A program made the position numbers and the translations under genes. From JADCCX01 sp031373545 (GTDB lineage Bacteria; Pseudomonadota; Alphaproteobacteria; Rhizobiales; Beijerinckiaceae), in contig JANMMT010000170.1 in NCBI GenBank assembly GCA_031373545.1, positions 1 through 13,834 of the forward strand: DNA of 13,834 nucleotides. Direction: 5' to 3'. Shown here one piece after another: positions 6,567 to 13,203 of the stretch (the first letter of the stretch is position 1; every line of letters starts with the position of its first letter). Below the pieces are notes generated by a model, which was not told the DNA's origin, made no database searches, and was given only the letters and a program-made list of their open reading frames with translations.

Positions 6567-7777
6567 AATGCCTGCAAGCCCGTGATCGCGCGCCCCAGAA
6601 TCAGCGCATGCACATCATGCGTGCCTTCATAAGTGTTTACGGTCTCCAGGTTCGCCGCATGGCGCATGACGTGGTACTCGATCTGTATGCCGTTGCCGCC
6701 GTGCATGTCACGCGCATGACGGGCGATGTCCAGCGCCTTGCCGCAATTGTTGCGCTTGACGATGGAGATGATCTCGGGCGGACATTGGCCCTCGTCGAAC
6801 AGGCGGCCCACGCGCAGCGCGCCTTGCAGGCCCAGCGTGATTTCGGTCAACATGTCCGCCAGCTTCTTCTGGAACAGCTGCGTCTGCGCCAGCGGCTTGC
6901 CGAATTGCTGGCGATCCAGGCCGTATTGACGCGCGCGGGCATAGCAATCTTCCGCCGCGCCCATGACGCCCCAGCTGATGCCATAGCGCGCGCGGTTGAG
7001 GCAGCCGAACGGCCCTTTCAATCCGGCCACGTTGGGCAGCAGGTTGGCTTCGGGCACGAACACATTGTCCATGACGATCTCGCCTGTGATGGAGGCGCGC
7101 AGCGACAGCTTGCCACCAATCTTGGGCGCGGACAGCCCCTGCATGCCCTTGTCGAGAATGAACCCGCGGATGTCATCGTTATGGGCCTTCGATTTCGCCC
7201 AGACCACGAATACATCTGCCACCGGAGAGTTGGAAATCCACATCTTCGATCCGGTGAGGCGATAGCCGCCATCCACCTTGTCGGCCCGGGTCTTCATGCC
7301 TCCGGGGTCCGAGCCCGCGTCCGGCTCGGTCAGGCCAAAGCAGCCGATGAATTCACCAGTCGCCAGTTTGGGCAGGTATTTTCGGCGCTGCGCCTCGTCG
7401 CCGTAAGCGTAGATCGGATACATGACGAGCGAGGATTGCACACTCATCATGGAGCGATAGCCCGAATCCACGCGCTCCACCTCGCGCGCCACAAGGCCAT
7501 ATGCGACATAGCTTGCGCCCGATCCGCCGTAGCTTTCGGGCACCGTGATGCCGAGCAGGCCGAGTTCGCCCATTTCGCGGAATATGGACGTATCAACGCC
7601 CTCGTTCAGGTACATGTCAGACACACGCGGCTGCAACTTGTCCTGCGCATAGGCGCGCGCCGTGTCGCGGATCATGCGCTCATCTTCGGACAGCTGCTGA
7701 TCGAGATAGAGCGCGTCTTCCCACTGGAAGACGGCTTTGGGCGCGGGCGGCGTGCGGGCGGCTGCGAGTGCGGACAT
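6560..7777 (-). CDS. gcdH: Glutaryl-CoA dehydrogenase
   Basis: 405-residue FAD acyl-CoA dehydrogenase that oxidises and decarboxylates glutaryl-CoA to crotonyl-CoA in lysine, tryptophan and glutarate breakdown. Features specific to GCDH rather than other acyl-CoA dehydrogenases are EVERVDSGYRSMMSVQSSL, holding the Glu101/Arg108 pair that binds the substrate's far carboxylate, and VNTYEGTHDVHALILGRAIT, holding catalytic Glu384. The FAD/substrate motif GCFGLTEPDAGSDP and the region QYGLDRQQFGKPL are normal. The ATG at 7777 is preferred because GGGAGAG lies upstream at good spacing; an in-frame ATG at 7801 would put that site inside the gene. It is first in the minus-strand cluster, one base ahead of thiM. 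The 211 bp upstream hold a candidate promoter and dyad. A CaiB-type CoA-transferase downstream may supply its substrate. Confidence 0.96.
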   Translation of the reverse strand: MSALAAARTPPAPKAVFQWEDALYLDQQLSEDERMIRDTARAYAQDKLQPRVSDMYLNEGVDTSIFREMGELGLLGITVPESYGGSGASYVAYGLVAREVERVDSGYRSMMSVQSSLVMYPIYAYGDEAQRRKYLPKLATGEFIGCFGLTEPDAGSDPGGMKTRADKVDGGYRLTGSKMWISNSPVADVFVVWAKSKAHNDDIRGFILDKGMQGLSAPKIGGKLSLRASITGEIVMDNVFVPEANLLPNVAGLKGPFGCLNRARYGISWGVMGAAEDCYARARQYGLDRQQFGKPLAQTQLFQKKLADMLTEITLGLQGALRVGRLFDEGQCPPEIISIVKRNNCGKALDIARHARDMHGGNGIQIEYHVMRHAANLETVNTYEGTHDVHALILGRAITGLQAFF

Positions 7778-7805
7778 GAAAGACTCTCCCGAGATGCGCA
7801 TTATT

Positions 7806-7841
7806 TCAAACCTAAAGTAATTCGCCGCGCAGGTTTGGCAA
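7806..7841 (-). promoter_or_regulatory. Candidate gcdH promoter with operator-like dyad
   Basis: On the minus strand, TTGCCA (7841-7836) and TACTTT (7819-7814) are 16 bp apart and could be -35 and -10 elements, giving transcription starting near 7806, about 29 bases before the gcdH ATG. The dyad CAAACCT (7807-7813) and AGGTTTG (7831-7837), seven perfect bases per arm with a 17-bp spacer, brackets the -10 and touches the -35, as a repressor or LysR-type site might. The rest of the 7778-7988 gap shows nothing I can name. Promoter strength and regulator are inference. Confidence 0.35.
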
Positions 7842-7988
7842 GCACAAGCTGATGCCCAGTTCTTCTGCCGCGACCCGGCGCCCGCATCACCTTGCCATCA
7901 CGCGCGCTTGATGGGGCGTGCTTGAAGCGTGACGTGCTTTTTTGCCGCAGGCATGAGATTGGAAATGCAGGAACAAAGGGGAACTGAC

Positions 7989-8630
7989 ATGACCATGCAA
8001 CCAGCGGCTGCACCGCCTTCACCTTTCACCATCCCCTCGGTGCGCACGATCGTCCATCTCGCGATCGGCGGGGCGGTCGGTCTGCTCGTCTGGGAAGTCT
8101 TTGCGCGTGTCTTGACAAAGGCGGTGCTCGGATATCCGCTTGAGCCTGCCGGGTTGATCGATGCCATTCTCAACCACCAGTTCGGCGTGGGCGTGAATTA
8201 TTGGGTGCGCGAGTCCTTGCATTACATGGTGGGCATTTTTGGTTATCCCATCGCCTTCTTTATCATTGCCCGCCTGGTGCCGCGCTGGGGCATGGTGCTG
8301 GATGCCATCGTGCTGGTGACATTCACGGCGGGCGTCGCGGTGCTGTTCAGCAAAACCGGCTTTTCGCTTGGCATCGCGGCGTTCTGGCTGGCCGTGGTGG
8401 CACTTGTGGCCAGCCGCGCCTTCAACCCGAATGTGGCGCTGGCCGATGCGATCACGTGGGGCAATTTCACTTGGTTCAACGCACTCGGCCTGATGGCACC
8501 CATCGGAGGGCTGTCATTCTACCTGCTAGGCGAGGGCGGGGCGCTCTCGTTCATGAGTTTCACCGGCCATGTCATCTACGGCGCGGTGGCCGTGCTGGTG
8601 TTCAACAGGCTTGAGCGGCGGACCATTTAA
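7989..8630 (+). CDS. Six-helix integral membrane protein, uncharacterised
   Basis: 213 residues with about six predicted membrane segments, near 20-40, 78-97, 103-120, 124-142, 160-180 and 187-206. The N-terminus is Pro/Ala-rich and likely cytoplasmic; the C-terminus ends NRLERRTI, a positive tail. It contains a LEPAGLIDAIL loop after helix 1 and two Trp-Phe-rich helix ends (NYWVRESLHYMVG and WGNFTWFNALG). I recognise no functional motif and would call it a conserved alphaproteobacterial membrane protein at most. The ATG at 7989 is chosen because AAGGGG sits seven bases upstream; a longer frame from 7929 would place that site inside the gene. It is divergent from gcdH, and its TAA overlaps the stop of convergent phhB within a shared TTAA. 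Confidence 0.8.
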   Translation: MTMQPAAAPPSPFTIPSVRTIVHLAIGGAVGLLVWEVFARVLTKAVLGYPLEPAGLIDAILNHQFGVGVNYWVRESLHYMVGIFGYPIAFFIIARLVPRWGMVLDAIVLVTFTAGVAVLFSKTGFSLGIAAFWLAVVALVASRAFNPNVALADAITWGNFTWFNALGLMAPIGGLSFYLLGEGGALSFMSFTGHVIYGAVAVLVFNRLERRTI

Positions 8631-8923
8631 GCCCCTGCAAGCCGGTTCATCGCTTCGGCAAGCGTGATGTCGAGTGATGTGACGCCCGCCACATCATGGG
8701 TGGCCAGTGTCACATCGACCGTCCGATAGACATTCGACCATTCGGGGTGGTGGTCGAGCTTTTCGGCCACCATCGCCACGCGGGTCATCCAACCGAAGGC
8801 CTGGCTGAAATCCTTGAAGGTGAAGGTCTTGGTGATGGCCTCCCGGTCCGCCACGTGGCTCCATCCCGCGAGTTTGGCGAGCGCTGCTGCACGGGCCGCC
8901 GCATCCAGTTTTGTCACGCGCAT
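8627..8923 (-). CDS. phhB: 4a-hydroxytetrahydrobiopterin dehydratase (pterin carbinolamine dehydratase)
   Basis: 98-residue PCD/DCoH protein that dehydrates 4a-hydroxytetrahydrobiopterin so the pterin cofactor of aromatic amino acid hydroxylases can be recycled; in bacteria lacking such hydroxylases a role in molybdopterin metabolism has been proposed. The family signature is intact: EKLDHHPEWSNVYRTVDVTL with His58, His59 and Pro60, then THDVAGVTSLD with His76 and Asp85. Length is standard. The ATG at 8923 has GGGA upstream. It follows thpR by 26 bp on the same strand, so the two are probably co-transcribed. No phenylalanine hydroxylase gene is in the window. Its TAA shares the sequence TTAA with the stop of the convergent membrane-protein gene. 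Confidence 0.93.
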   Translation of the reverse strand: MRVTKLDAAARAAALAKLAGWSHVADREAITKTFTFKDFSQAFGWMTRVAMVAEKLDHHPEWSNVYRTVDVTLATHDVAGVTSLDITLAEAMNRLAGA

Positions 8924-8949
8924 GGCTCAATCCCATCAGGCTGCCACAT

Positions 8950-9492
8950 TCACGCTGCTCGTCGCAGCGGATATGTGGTCTCGACCCTGTATGGACCGCC
9001 ACCGACGCCGGCACGAGCAGAAAACAGCACGAAGCGACTGACGGTGAAGCTCTGGGGCGGGAAATAGCCGCGCTCGGACAGATAATGCGCCACATCCAGC
9101 GGGGAAACGTGCTTGAGGCGCGCCAGAGTGACGTGGGGCTGGAATTTGCGGCGGTCGAGGCCGACCCCGCAGGCGCGGATCAGGCGTTCCACCTCGCTCT
9201 GCAAGTCGCTCAAGGCACGCGAAGGCTCCACGCAAGCATGGATGGAACTCGGCTTGTCGCCGCCAAAGCAGCCCAGACCCGTAAGTCGCAGGCTGATCGG
9301 GCTGCGGCTGACGTCCGCCAGAAGGCTGTCGATGTCATCCGCCATGCGGTCGCCGATGTCGCCGATGAAACGCAGGGTGATGTGAAAGTCGGAGGGGTCG
9401 ATCCAGCGCGCGCCGTACAATCCAGCTTGCAGGCCGCAGAGGACCTGGCCCGCATGGGGCGGTATTTCGAGACCAGCGAACAACCGAGGCAT
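8950..9492 (-). CDS. thpR: RNA 2',3'-cyclic phosphodiesterase (2H family)
   Basis: 180-residue LigT/ThpR-type 2H phosphoesterase. Both catalytic tetrapeptides are present: HITL with His37 and HVTL with His120. The opening PRLFAGLEIP is typical. Enzymes of this family hydrolyse 2',3'-cyclic phosphate ends of RNA to 2'-phosphates and can ligate tRNA halves in vitro; the cellular role is unsettled. Length is normal. The ATG at 9492 is used because GGAG lies six bases upstream and the family usually starts right at this point. ATG at 9504 and GTG at 9507 are in-frame alternatives. It is followed by phhB after 26 bp, with no clear functional link between the two. The 104 bp to the upstream ggt stop contain a CATTGCAATG palindrome at 9543-9552 and no obvious terminator. 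Confidence 0.93.
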   Translation of the reverse strand: MPRLFAGLEIPPHAGQVLCGLQAGLYGARWIDPSDFHITLRFIGDIGDRMADDIDSLLADVSRSPISLRLTGLGCFGGDKPSSIHACVEPSRALSDLQSEVERLIRACGVGLDRRKFQPHVTLARLKHVSPLDVAHYLSERGYFPPQSFTVSRFVLFSARAGVGGGPYRVETTYPLRRAA

Positions 9493-9596
9493 CGGCAGCT
9501 CCATCACGCGATTCGATCAGCCGAGCATAGCATTGCTTGCGGCATTGCAATGAAACAGGTGCGGCACGGGTGGAGAAAAGTTCAAGTTGATGCGGC

Positions 9597-11351
9597 CTAC
9601 TTCATCGGACCCGCGGCCAGCGTTCCGGCCTGCCGCAAGTCTGATGCACCTTCGAAGCCCCGAGAGGTCCGCAGAATCGAATGGGTCGAGCCCATGGCCT
9701 GGCGCACCTCGACCTTGTGACCCATGCCCTGCAACAAGCGCAGTGTATCGGCGGAGAGGCCGCGCTCCACGCGCAGCTCATCGGGCAGCCACTGGTGGTG
9801 CACGCGGGGCGCTTCGGTCGCCTCCGCCACGTTCATGCCATGGTCGATGATGTTGGAAATGATCTGCAACACCGTGGTGATGATGCGGCTGCCGCCCGGA
9901 GAGCCTGTGACCAGCAACGGCTTGCCCTCCTTCAGCACAATAGTCGGCGTCATCGACGAGAGCGGGCGCTTGCCGGGGCCGGGTGCGTTGGCATCGCCGC
10001 CCACAAGGCCATAAGCGTTGGGCACGCCAGGCTTTGCGGCAAAATCATCCAGTTCGTTGTTCATGAGAATGCCGGTGCCATCCGCCACCATGCCGACGCC
10101 GTAACTGAAGTTGAGCGTGTAAGTGCAGGCCACCGCATTGCCCTCCCGGTCCATGACCGAGAAATGCGTGGTCTGGTCGCTCTCATAGGGTTGGGGCCTG
10201 CCCGGCTTGATGTCGCGCGCCAGCCGCGCCCTGGCGGGATCGATCTGGGTCCGCAAGTGCTCGGCGTAGCGCTTGGAGGTGAGGCCACGCGCGGGCACCT
10301 GCACAAAGGCCGGGTCGCCCAGATATTCGCTGCGGTCGGCGTAAGCGAGCTTGGACGCCTCGGCGAAGAGGTGGATGGCAGCGGCGGAGTTCTGACCGGC
10401 GGTCTTGAGGTCAAAACCCTCCAGAATGTTGAGGATTTGGATCAGGTGAACCCCGCCGGAGGAGGGCGGCGGCATGGAGATGATGTCATGGCCCCGGTAG
10501 CTTCCCTTGACCGGCGCACGCTCAACGGCGCGGTAGGACTTGAGATCATCCGTCGTCCATTTGCCGCCCGCGGCATTCACCGCCGCAACCATTCTTTCCG
10601 CCAGTGCACCTTCATAGAAACCCTTCGGCCCCACAAGCGCGATGCCGAAGAGCGCCATCGCCAGATCGGGTTGCAGAAGGCGTGCGCCGCGCGGCAGGGA
10701 TTTGCCATCAGGCCCGAGGAAAATGGCGGCCGTGGCAGGGAAGCGCTTGAGGCGGCTTTCCACCTGTTTGAGCGAGAAGGCCAGATCATCACCCACCACG
10801 AAACCCTCCCGCGCCAGCACCACGGCAGGTTGAATGGTGTTGGCGAGCGAGAACCTGCCCGAGCCATATTTTTCCAGCGCCATCGCAAGCCCTGCCACCG
10901 TGCCGGGAATGCCCACGCCCAGGCCGGTGTTCTGCGCAAGGTTCAGGTCCGCTTCGCCTGCCGTGTTTAGATACATCGCCTTGGTGGCGGACGCCGGGGC
11001 CACCTCGCGGAAATCGATGGTCGTGCTCAGGCCGCGCTCCGCGTTGTGGATGACCATGAAGCCGCCACCGCCCAGATTTCCCGCGCGCGGCAGCGTCACG
11101 GCCAGCGCAAAAGCCATGGCCACGGCGGCATCCACCGCGTTGCCACCTTGCTCCAGCACGGCAATGCCCGCACGCGTCGCCAGCTCTTCCTGGCTGGCCA
11201 CCATGCCGCCCGCCGCAAAGACGGGCTGACGGCGGGGCCAATCGGAGATGATGGGCTGTGCGGGTTCGGCCTGCCCGTAGCTGGGCCTGGGAAGGGCGGT
11301 CGTGGCCAACAGTCCGGCCATGAGCGTGCGCCGGGAGAGGGAGTTGTGCAT
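9597..11351 (-). CDS. ggt: Gamma-glutamyltransferase, Tat-exported
   Basis: 584-residue Ntn-hydrolase that cleaves or transfers the gamma-glutamyl group of glutathione and related peptides in the periplasm. The N-terminus SLSRRTLMAGLL is a twin-arginine signal (Arg7-Arg8), cleaved probably near residues 25-30. The precursor self-cleaves before Thr394 in DQTTHFSVMD, giving large and small subunits. Other active-site text is intact: DFREVAP with Arg115 for the glutamyl carboxylate, NNELDDF, PLSSMTPT and GSPGGSRIITTVLQ. A lid-loop-like stretch (PNAYGLVGGDANA) is present, as in E. coli GGT. The ATG at 11351 is chosen for GGAGG seven bases upstream; a frame from 11399 would bury both the site and the signal. 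It is divergent from the phosphohexomutase with 170 bp between. Confidence 0.96.
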   Translation of the reverse strand: MHNSLSRRTLMAGLLATTALPRPSYGQAEPAQPIISDWPRRQPVFAAGGMVASQEELATRAGIAVLEQGGNAVDAAVAMAFALAVTLPRAGNLGGGGFMVIHNAERGLSTTIDFREVAPASATKAMYLNTAGEADLNLAQNTGLGVGIPGTVAGLAMALEKYGSGRFSLANTIQPAVVLAREGFVVGDDLAFSLKQVESRLKRFPATAAIFLGPDGKSLPRGARLLQPDLAMALFGIALVGPKGFYEGALAERMVAAVNAAGGKWTTDDLKSYRAVERAPVKGSYRGHDIISMPPPSSGGVHLIQILNILEGFDLKTAGQNSAAAIHLFAEASKLAYADRSEYLGDPAFVQVPARGLTSKRYAEHLRTQIDPARARLARDIKPGRPQPYESDQTTHFSVMDREGNAVACTYTLNFSYGVGMVADGTGILMNNELDDFAAKPGVPNAYGLVGGDANAPGPGKRPLSSMTPTIVLKEGKPLLVTGSPGGSRIITTVLQIISNIIDHGMNVAEATEAPRVHHQWLPDELRVERGLSADTLRLLQGMGHKVEVRQAMGSTHSILRTSRGFEGASDLRQAGTLAAGPMK

Positions 11352-11370
11352 GGTGGAGCCTCCAGACGGC

Positions 11371-11399
11371 ATCGTTTGCCTGTGATCCTGCTGCGTCAA
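11371..11399 (-). promoter_or_regulatory. Candidate ggt promoter
   Basis: On the minus strand TTGACG (11399-11394) and AACGAT (11376-11371) are 17 bp apart. The -35 matches the consensus in five of six bases; the -10 is weak (three of six). Transcription would start near 11364, leaving a short leader with the GGAGG site. This is a motif match only. Confidence 0.3.
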
Positions 11400-11400
11400 G

Positions 11401-11437
11401 TCACAAGAATGCCATCGCTTTAGCTGGCATTCACAAG
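11401..11437. promoter_or_regulatory. Dyad with flanking direct repeats between ggt and the phosphohexomutase
   Basis: GAATGCCA (11407-11414) and TGGCATTC (11425-11432) form a perfect 8-bp inverted repeat with a 10-bp spacer. TCACAAG occurs as a direct repeat at each outer side (11401-11407 and 11431-11437). It lies just upstream of the candidate ggt promoter and could also act on the divergent gene at 11522. An operator is the simplest reading; there is no T-run to suggest a terminator. Confidence 0.4.
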
Positions 11438-11521
11438 CGGCAATCTAATGAGCGAAACTAAGTTGTGGCCATTTCGTTGCTACAGCGCTTACATCAGCCG
11501 AACCCCACCTCGAGGCCCGCC

Positions 11522-13045
11522 ATGACCTATCCCAAGCCACTCAATGCCATCCGCCCCAACACTGCGCTGTTCGAGAACACGCCGCTGGTCAAGGCAACGG
11601 GTTTCAGGGAGTACGACGCGCGCTGGTGGTTTGGTCAGCCGGGCTCTGCCAAGGAGCCGGAACTGAACCTCATGGGGATACAGGCGCTGGGCATGGGCCT
11701 TGGGACGCTGCTCAAGGAGCAGGGCGTGCCCAAAGAGGTCGTCGTGGGCCATGATTTTCGCGGCTACTCCTCCTCCATCAAATATGCGCTGATCGCGGGT
11801 TTGCTGGCAGCGGGCTGCAAGGTGCATGACATCGGCCTCGCCATGTCGCCTATGGCTTACTTTGCACAGTTCGCGCTCAATGTGCCAGCGGTGGCCATGG
11901 TCACGGCATCGCACAACGACAACGGCTGGACGGGCGTCAAGATGGGCTCGCAGCGCCCGGTCACCTTTGGTCCGGTGGAGATGACCCGCCTCAAGGACAT
12001 CGTGCTGGCGGGCCAGTTCGATCTGGCGGGTGGCGGCTCATATGTCTTCCACGAAAATTTCGCCGACATCTACATCAAGGATCTGACCAACCGGCCGCCC
12101 TTGAAGCGCAAGCTGCGCGTCATCGCGGCCTGCGGCAATGGCACAGCGGGGGCGTTTGCGCCGCAAATCCTGGAGGCTTTGGGCTGCGACGTGGTGCCGA
12201 TGGACATCGAGCTCGATTACACCTTCCCCAAATACAACCCGAACCCCGAAGACATGGAAATGCTGCATGCCATGGCCCATGCGGTGAAGGAGCACGGGGC
12301 CGATGTGGCGCTGGGTTTTGACGGCGACGGCGACCGCTGCGGCGTGGTGGACAACAACGGCGATGAAATTTTCGCCGACAAGATCGGCGTGATGCTGGCG
12401 CGCGATCTTTCCAAGGTCCACGGCCCTTCGCAGTTTGTGGTCGATGTGAAATCAACCGGGCTTTACGCCACTGACCCAGTGCTGAAACAGCTTGGTGCCA
12501 AGACCGATTACTGGAAAACCGGGCACAGCTACATCAAGCGCCGCGTGGCGGATTTGAATGCGCTGGCGGGCTTTGAGAAATCCGGCCACTTCTTCTTCAA
12601 CGCACCCGTGGGCCGTGGTTATGACGACGGCGTGGTCACGGCCATCGCGGTGCTGGACATGCTGGATCGCAACCCTGGAAAGTCCATGGCGGAGTTGTAT
12701 GCCGATGTGCCCAAGACCTGGGGCTCGCCCACCATGGCCCCGCACTGCGACGACGAAATCAAATATGGCATCGTTGAGAAGGTTGTGGCGCAGTTTCAGG
12801 AGATGCAGGCCAAGGGCGTGAAAATCGACGGCAAGGCCATTGTCGATCTCATCACGGTGAACGGCGTGCGCGTTGTGACGGAAGACGGCACCTGGGGCCT
12901 CGTGCGCGCCTCATCCAATAAGCCCGAGTTGGTGGTTGTGGTCGAAAGCCCTGTTTCAGAGGCCCGTATGCGGCAGATGTTCCACTCCGTGGACAAGGTG
13001 CTGCGCACCCACCCCGAGGTCGGCGCGTACAACCAGACGATTTGA
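11522..13045 (+). CDS. Phosphomannomutase/phosphoglucomutase
   Basis: 507-residue alpha-D-phosphohexomutase that interconverts hexose 1- and 6-phosphates for sugar nucleotide and polysaccharide synthesis in the cytoplasm. The four family motifs are present in order: TASHNDNGWTG with the phosphoserine at Ser130, FDGDGDR with metal ligands Asp267, Asp269 and Asp271, GFEKSGH at 351-356 for sugar specificity, and RASSNKPELVV at 462-472 for the phosphate. The N-terminal FREYDARWWFG differs from the usual FREYDIRG but matches the alphaproteobacterial branch I recall. The ATG at 11522 has GAGG six bases upstream; an in-frame ATG at 11465 would add 19 low-complexity residues. Whether the main substrate is glucose or mannose phosphate cannot be told. 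A strong terminator follows 29 bp after the stop. Confidence 0.95.
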   Translation: MTYPKPLNAIRPNTALFENTPLVKATGFREYDARWWFGQPGSAKEPELNLMGIQALGMGLGTLLKEQGVPKEVVVGHDFRGYSSSIKYALIAGLLAAGCKVHDIGLAMSPMAYFAQFALNVPAVAMVTASHNDNGWTGVKMGSQRPVTFGPVEMTRLKDIVLAGQFDLAGGGSYVFHENFADIYIKDLTNRPPLKRKLRVIAACGNGTAGAFAPQILEALGCDVVPMDIELDYTFPKYNPNPEDMEMLHAMAHAVKEHGADVALGFDGDGDRCGVVDNNGDEIFADKIGVMLARDLSKVHGPSQFVVDVKSTGLYATDPVLKQLGAKTDYWKTGHSYIKRRVADLNALAGFEKSGHFFFNAPVGRGYDDGVVTAIAVLDMLDRNPGKSMAELYADVPKTWGSPTMAPHCDDEIKYGIVEKVVAQFQEMQAKGVKIDGKAIVDLITVNGVRVVTEDGTWGLVRASSNKPELVVVVESPVSEARMRQMFHSVDKVLRTHPEVGAYNQTI

Positions 13046-13073
13046 CTGGACTGTTTTAAATCTTACCAGTGTC

Positions 13074-13114
13074 AAAAATCCTCATCCTGAGCTTGTCGCA
13101 GGACGAGGATTTTT
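13074..13114 (+). terminator. Intrinsic terminator of the phosphohexomutase gene (probably bidirectional)
   Basis: AAAAATCCTC (13074-13083) pairs perfectly with GAGGATTTTT (13105-13114). After one A/C mismatch, TCCTG (13085-13089) pairs with CAGGA (13099-13103) around a nine-base loop. The stem has a T-run on one side and an A-run on the other, so it can end transcription in both directions. It starts 29 bp after the stop at 13045. Confidence 0.8.
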
Positions 13115-13190
13115 CTGTGCCAATGGCCTCATATCCTTCGACAAGTTTAAGGATGAAGGCCTAGATAGAATGCAGTCTCTGAGGCCTTCA
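13081..13190. repeat. REP-like palindromic repeat pair in inverted orientation
   Basis: The terminator core (13081-13108) contains TCATCCTGAGCTTGTCG. The complement of 13135-13156 contains TCATCCTTAAACTTGTCG, the same sequence with substitutions and one extra base. The second copy folds on itself (ATCCTT 13133-13138 with AAGGAT 13149-13154, extended by GGCC arms at 13125-13128 and 13158-13161). A third stem, TGAAGGCCT (13154-13162) with AGGCCTTCA (13182-13190), shares bases with it. From experience, 'CATCCTGAGCTTGTCGAAGGA' type repeats are widely dispersed between genes in alphaproteobacterial genomes. Together the two copies fill the gap before the aldo/keto reductase gene. Confidence 0.7.
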
Positions 13191-13203
13191 GTGGTGAGGC
13201 GCT

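Noticed and set aside
6290..7852. A 520-codon open frame on the plus strand opposite gcdH and thiM
   Set aside because: Its translation has no recognisable motif and is rich in Arg, His and Ala, as expected from the complement of a GC-rich gene. gcdH on the other strand has complete family motifs and a good ribosome-binding site.
7778..7988. A TPP riboswitch in front of the thiamine genes or the whole cluster
   Set aside because: I looked for the conserved CTGAGA and CCTGATCTGG-type elements in the gcdH upstream region and at the thiM and thiE junctions and found none. thiM begins one base after the gcdH stop, leaving no room.
9543..9552. CATTGCAATG palindrome before thpR, similar in core to CGTTGCAACG at 460-469
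   Set aside because: Both share TTGCAA, but a six-base palindrome is expected a few times in a window this size, so a common regulator cannot be claimed.
9681..10970. A 429-codon open frame on the plus strand opposite ggt
   Set aside because: No motif is seen and it is antisense to the fully conserved gamma-glutamyltransferase.
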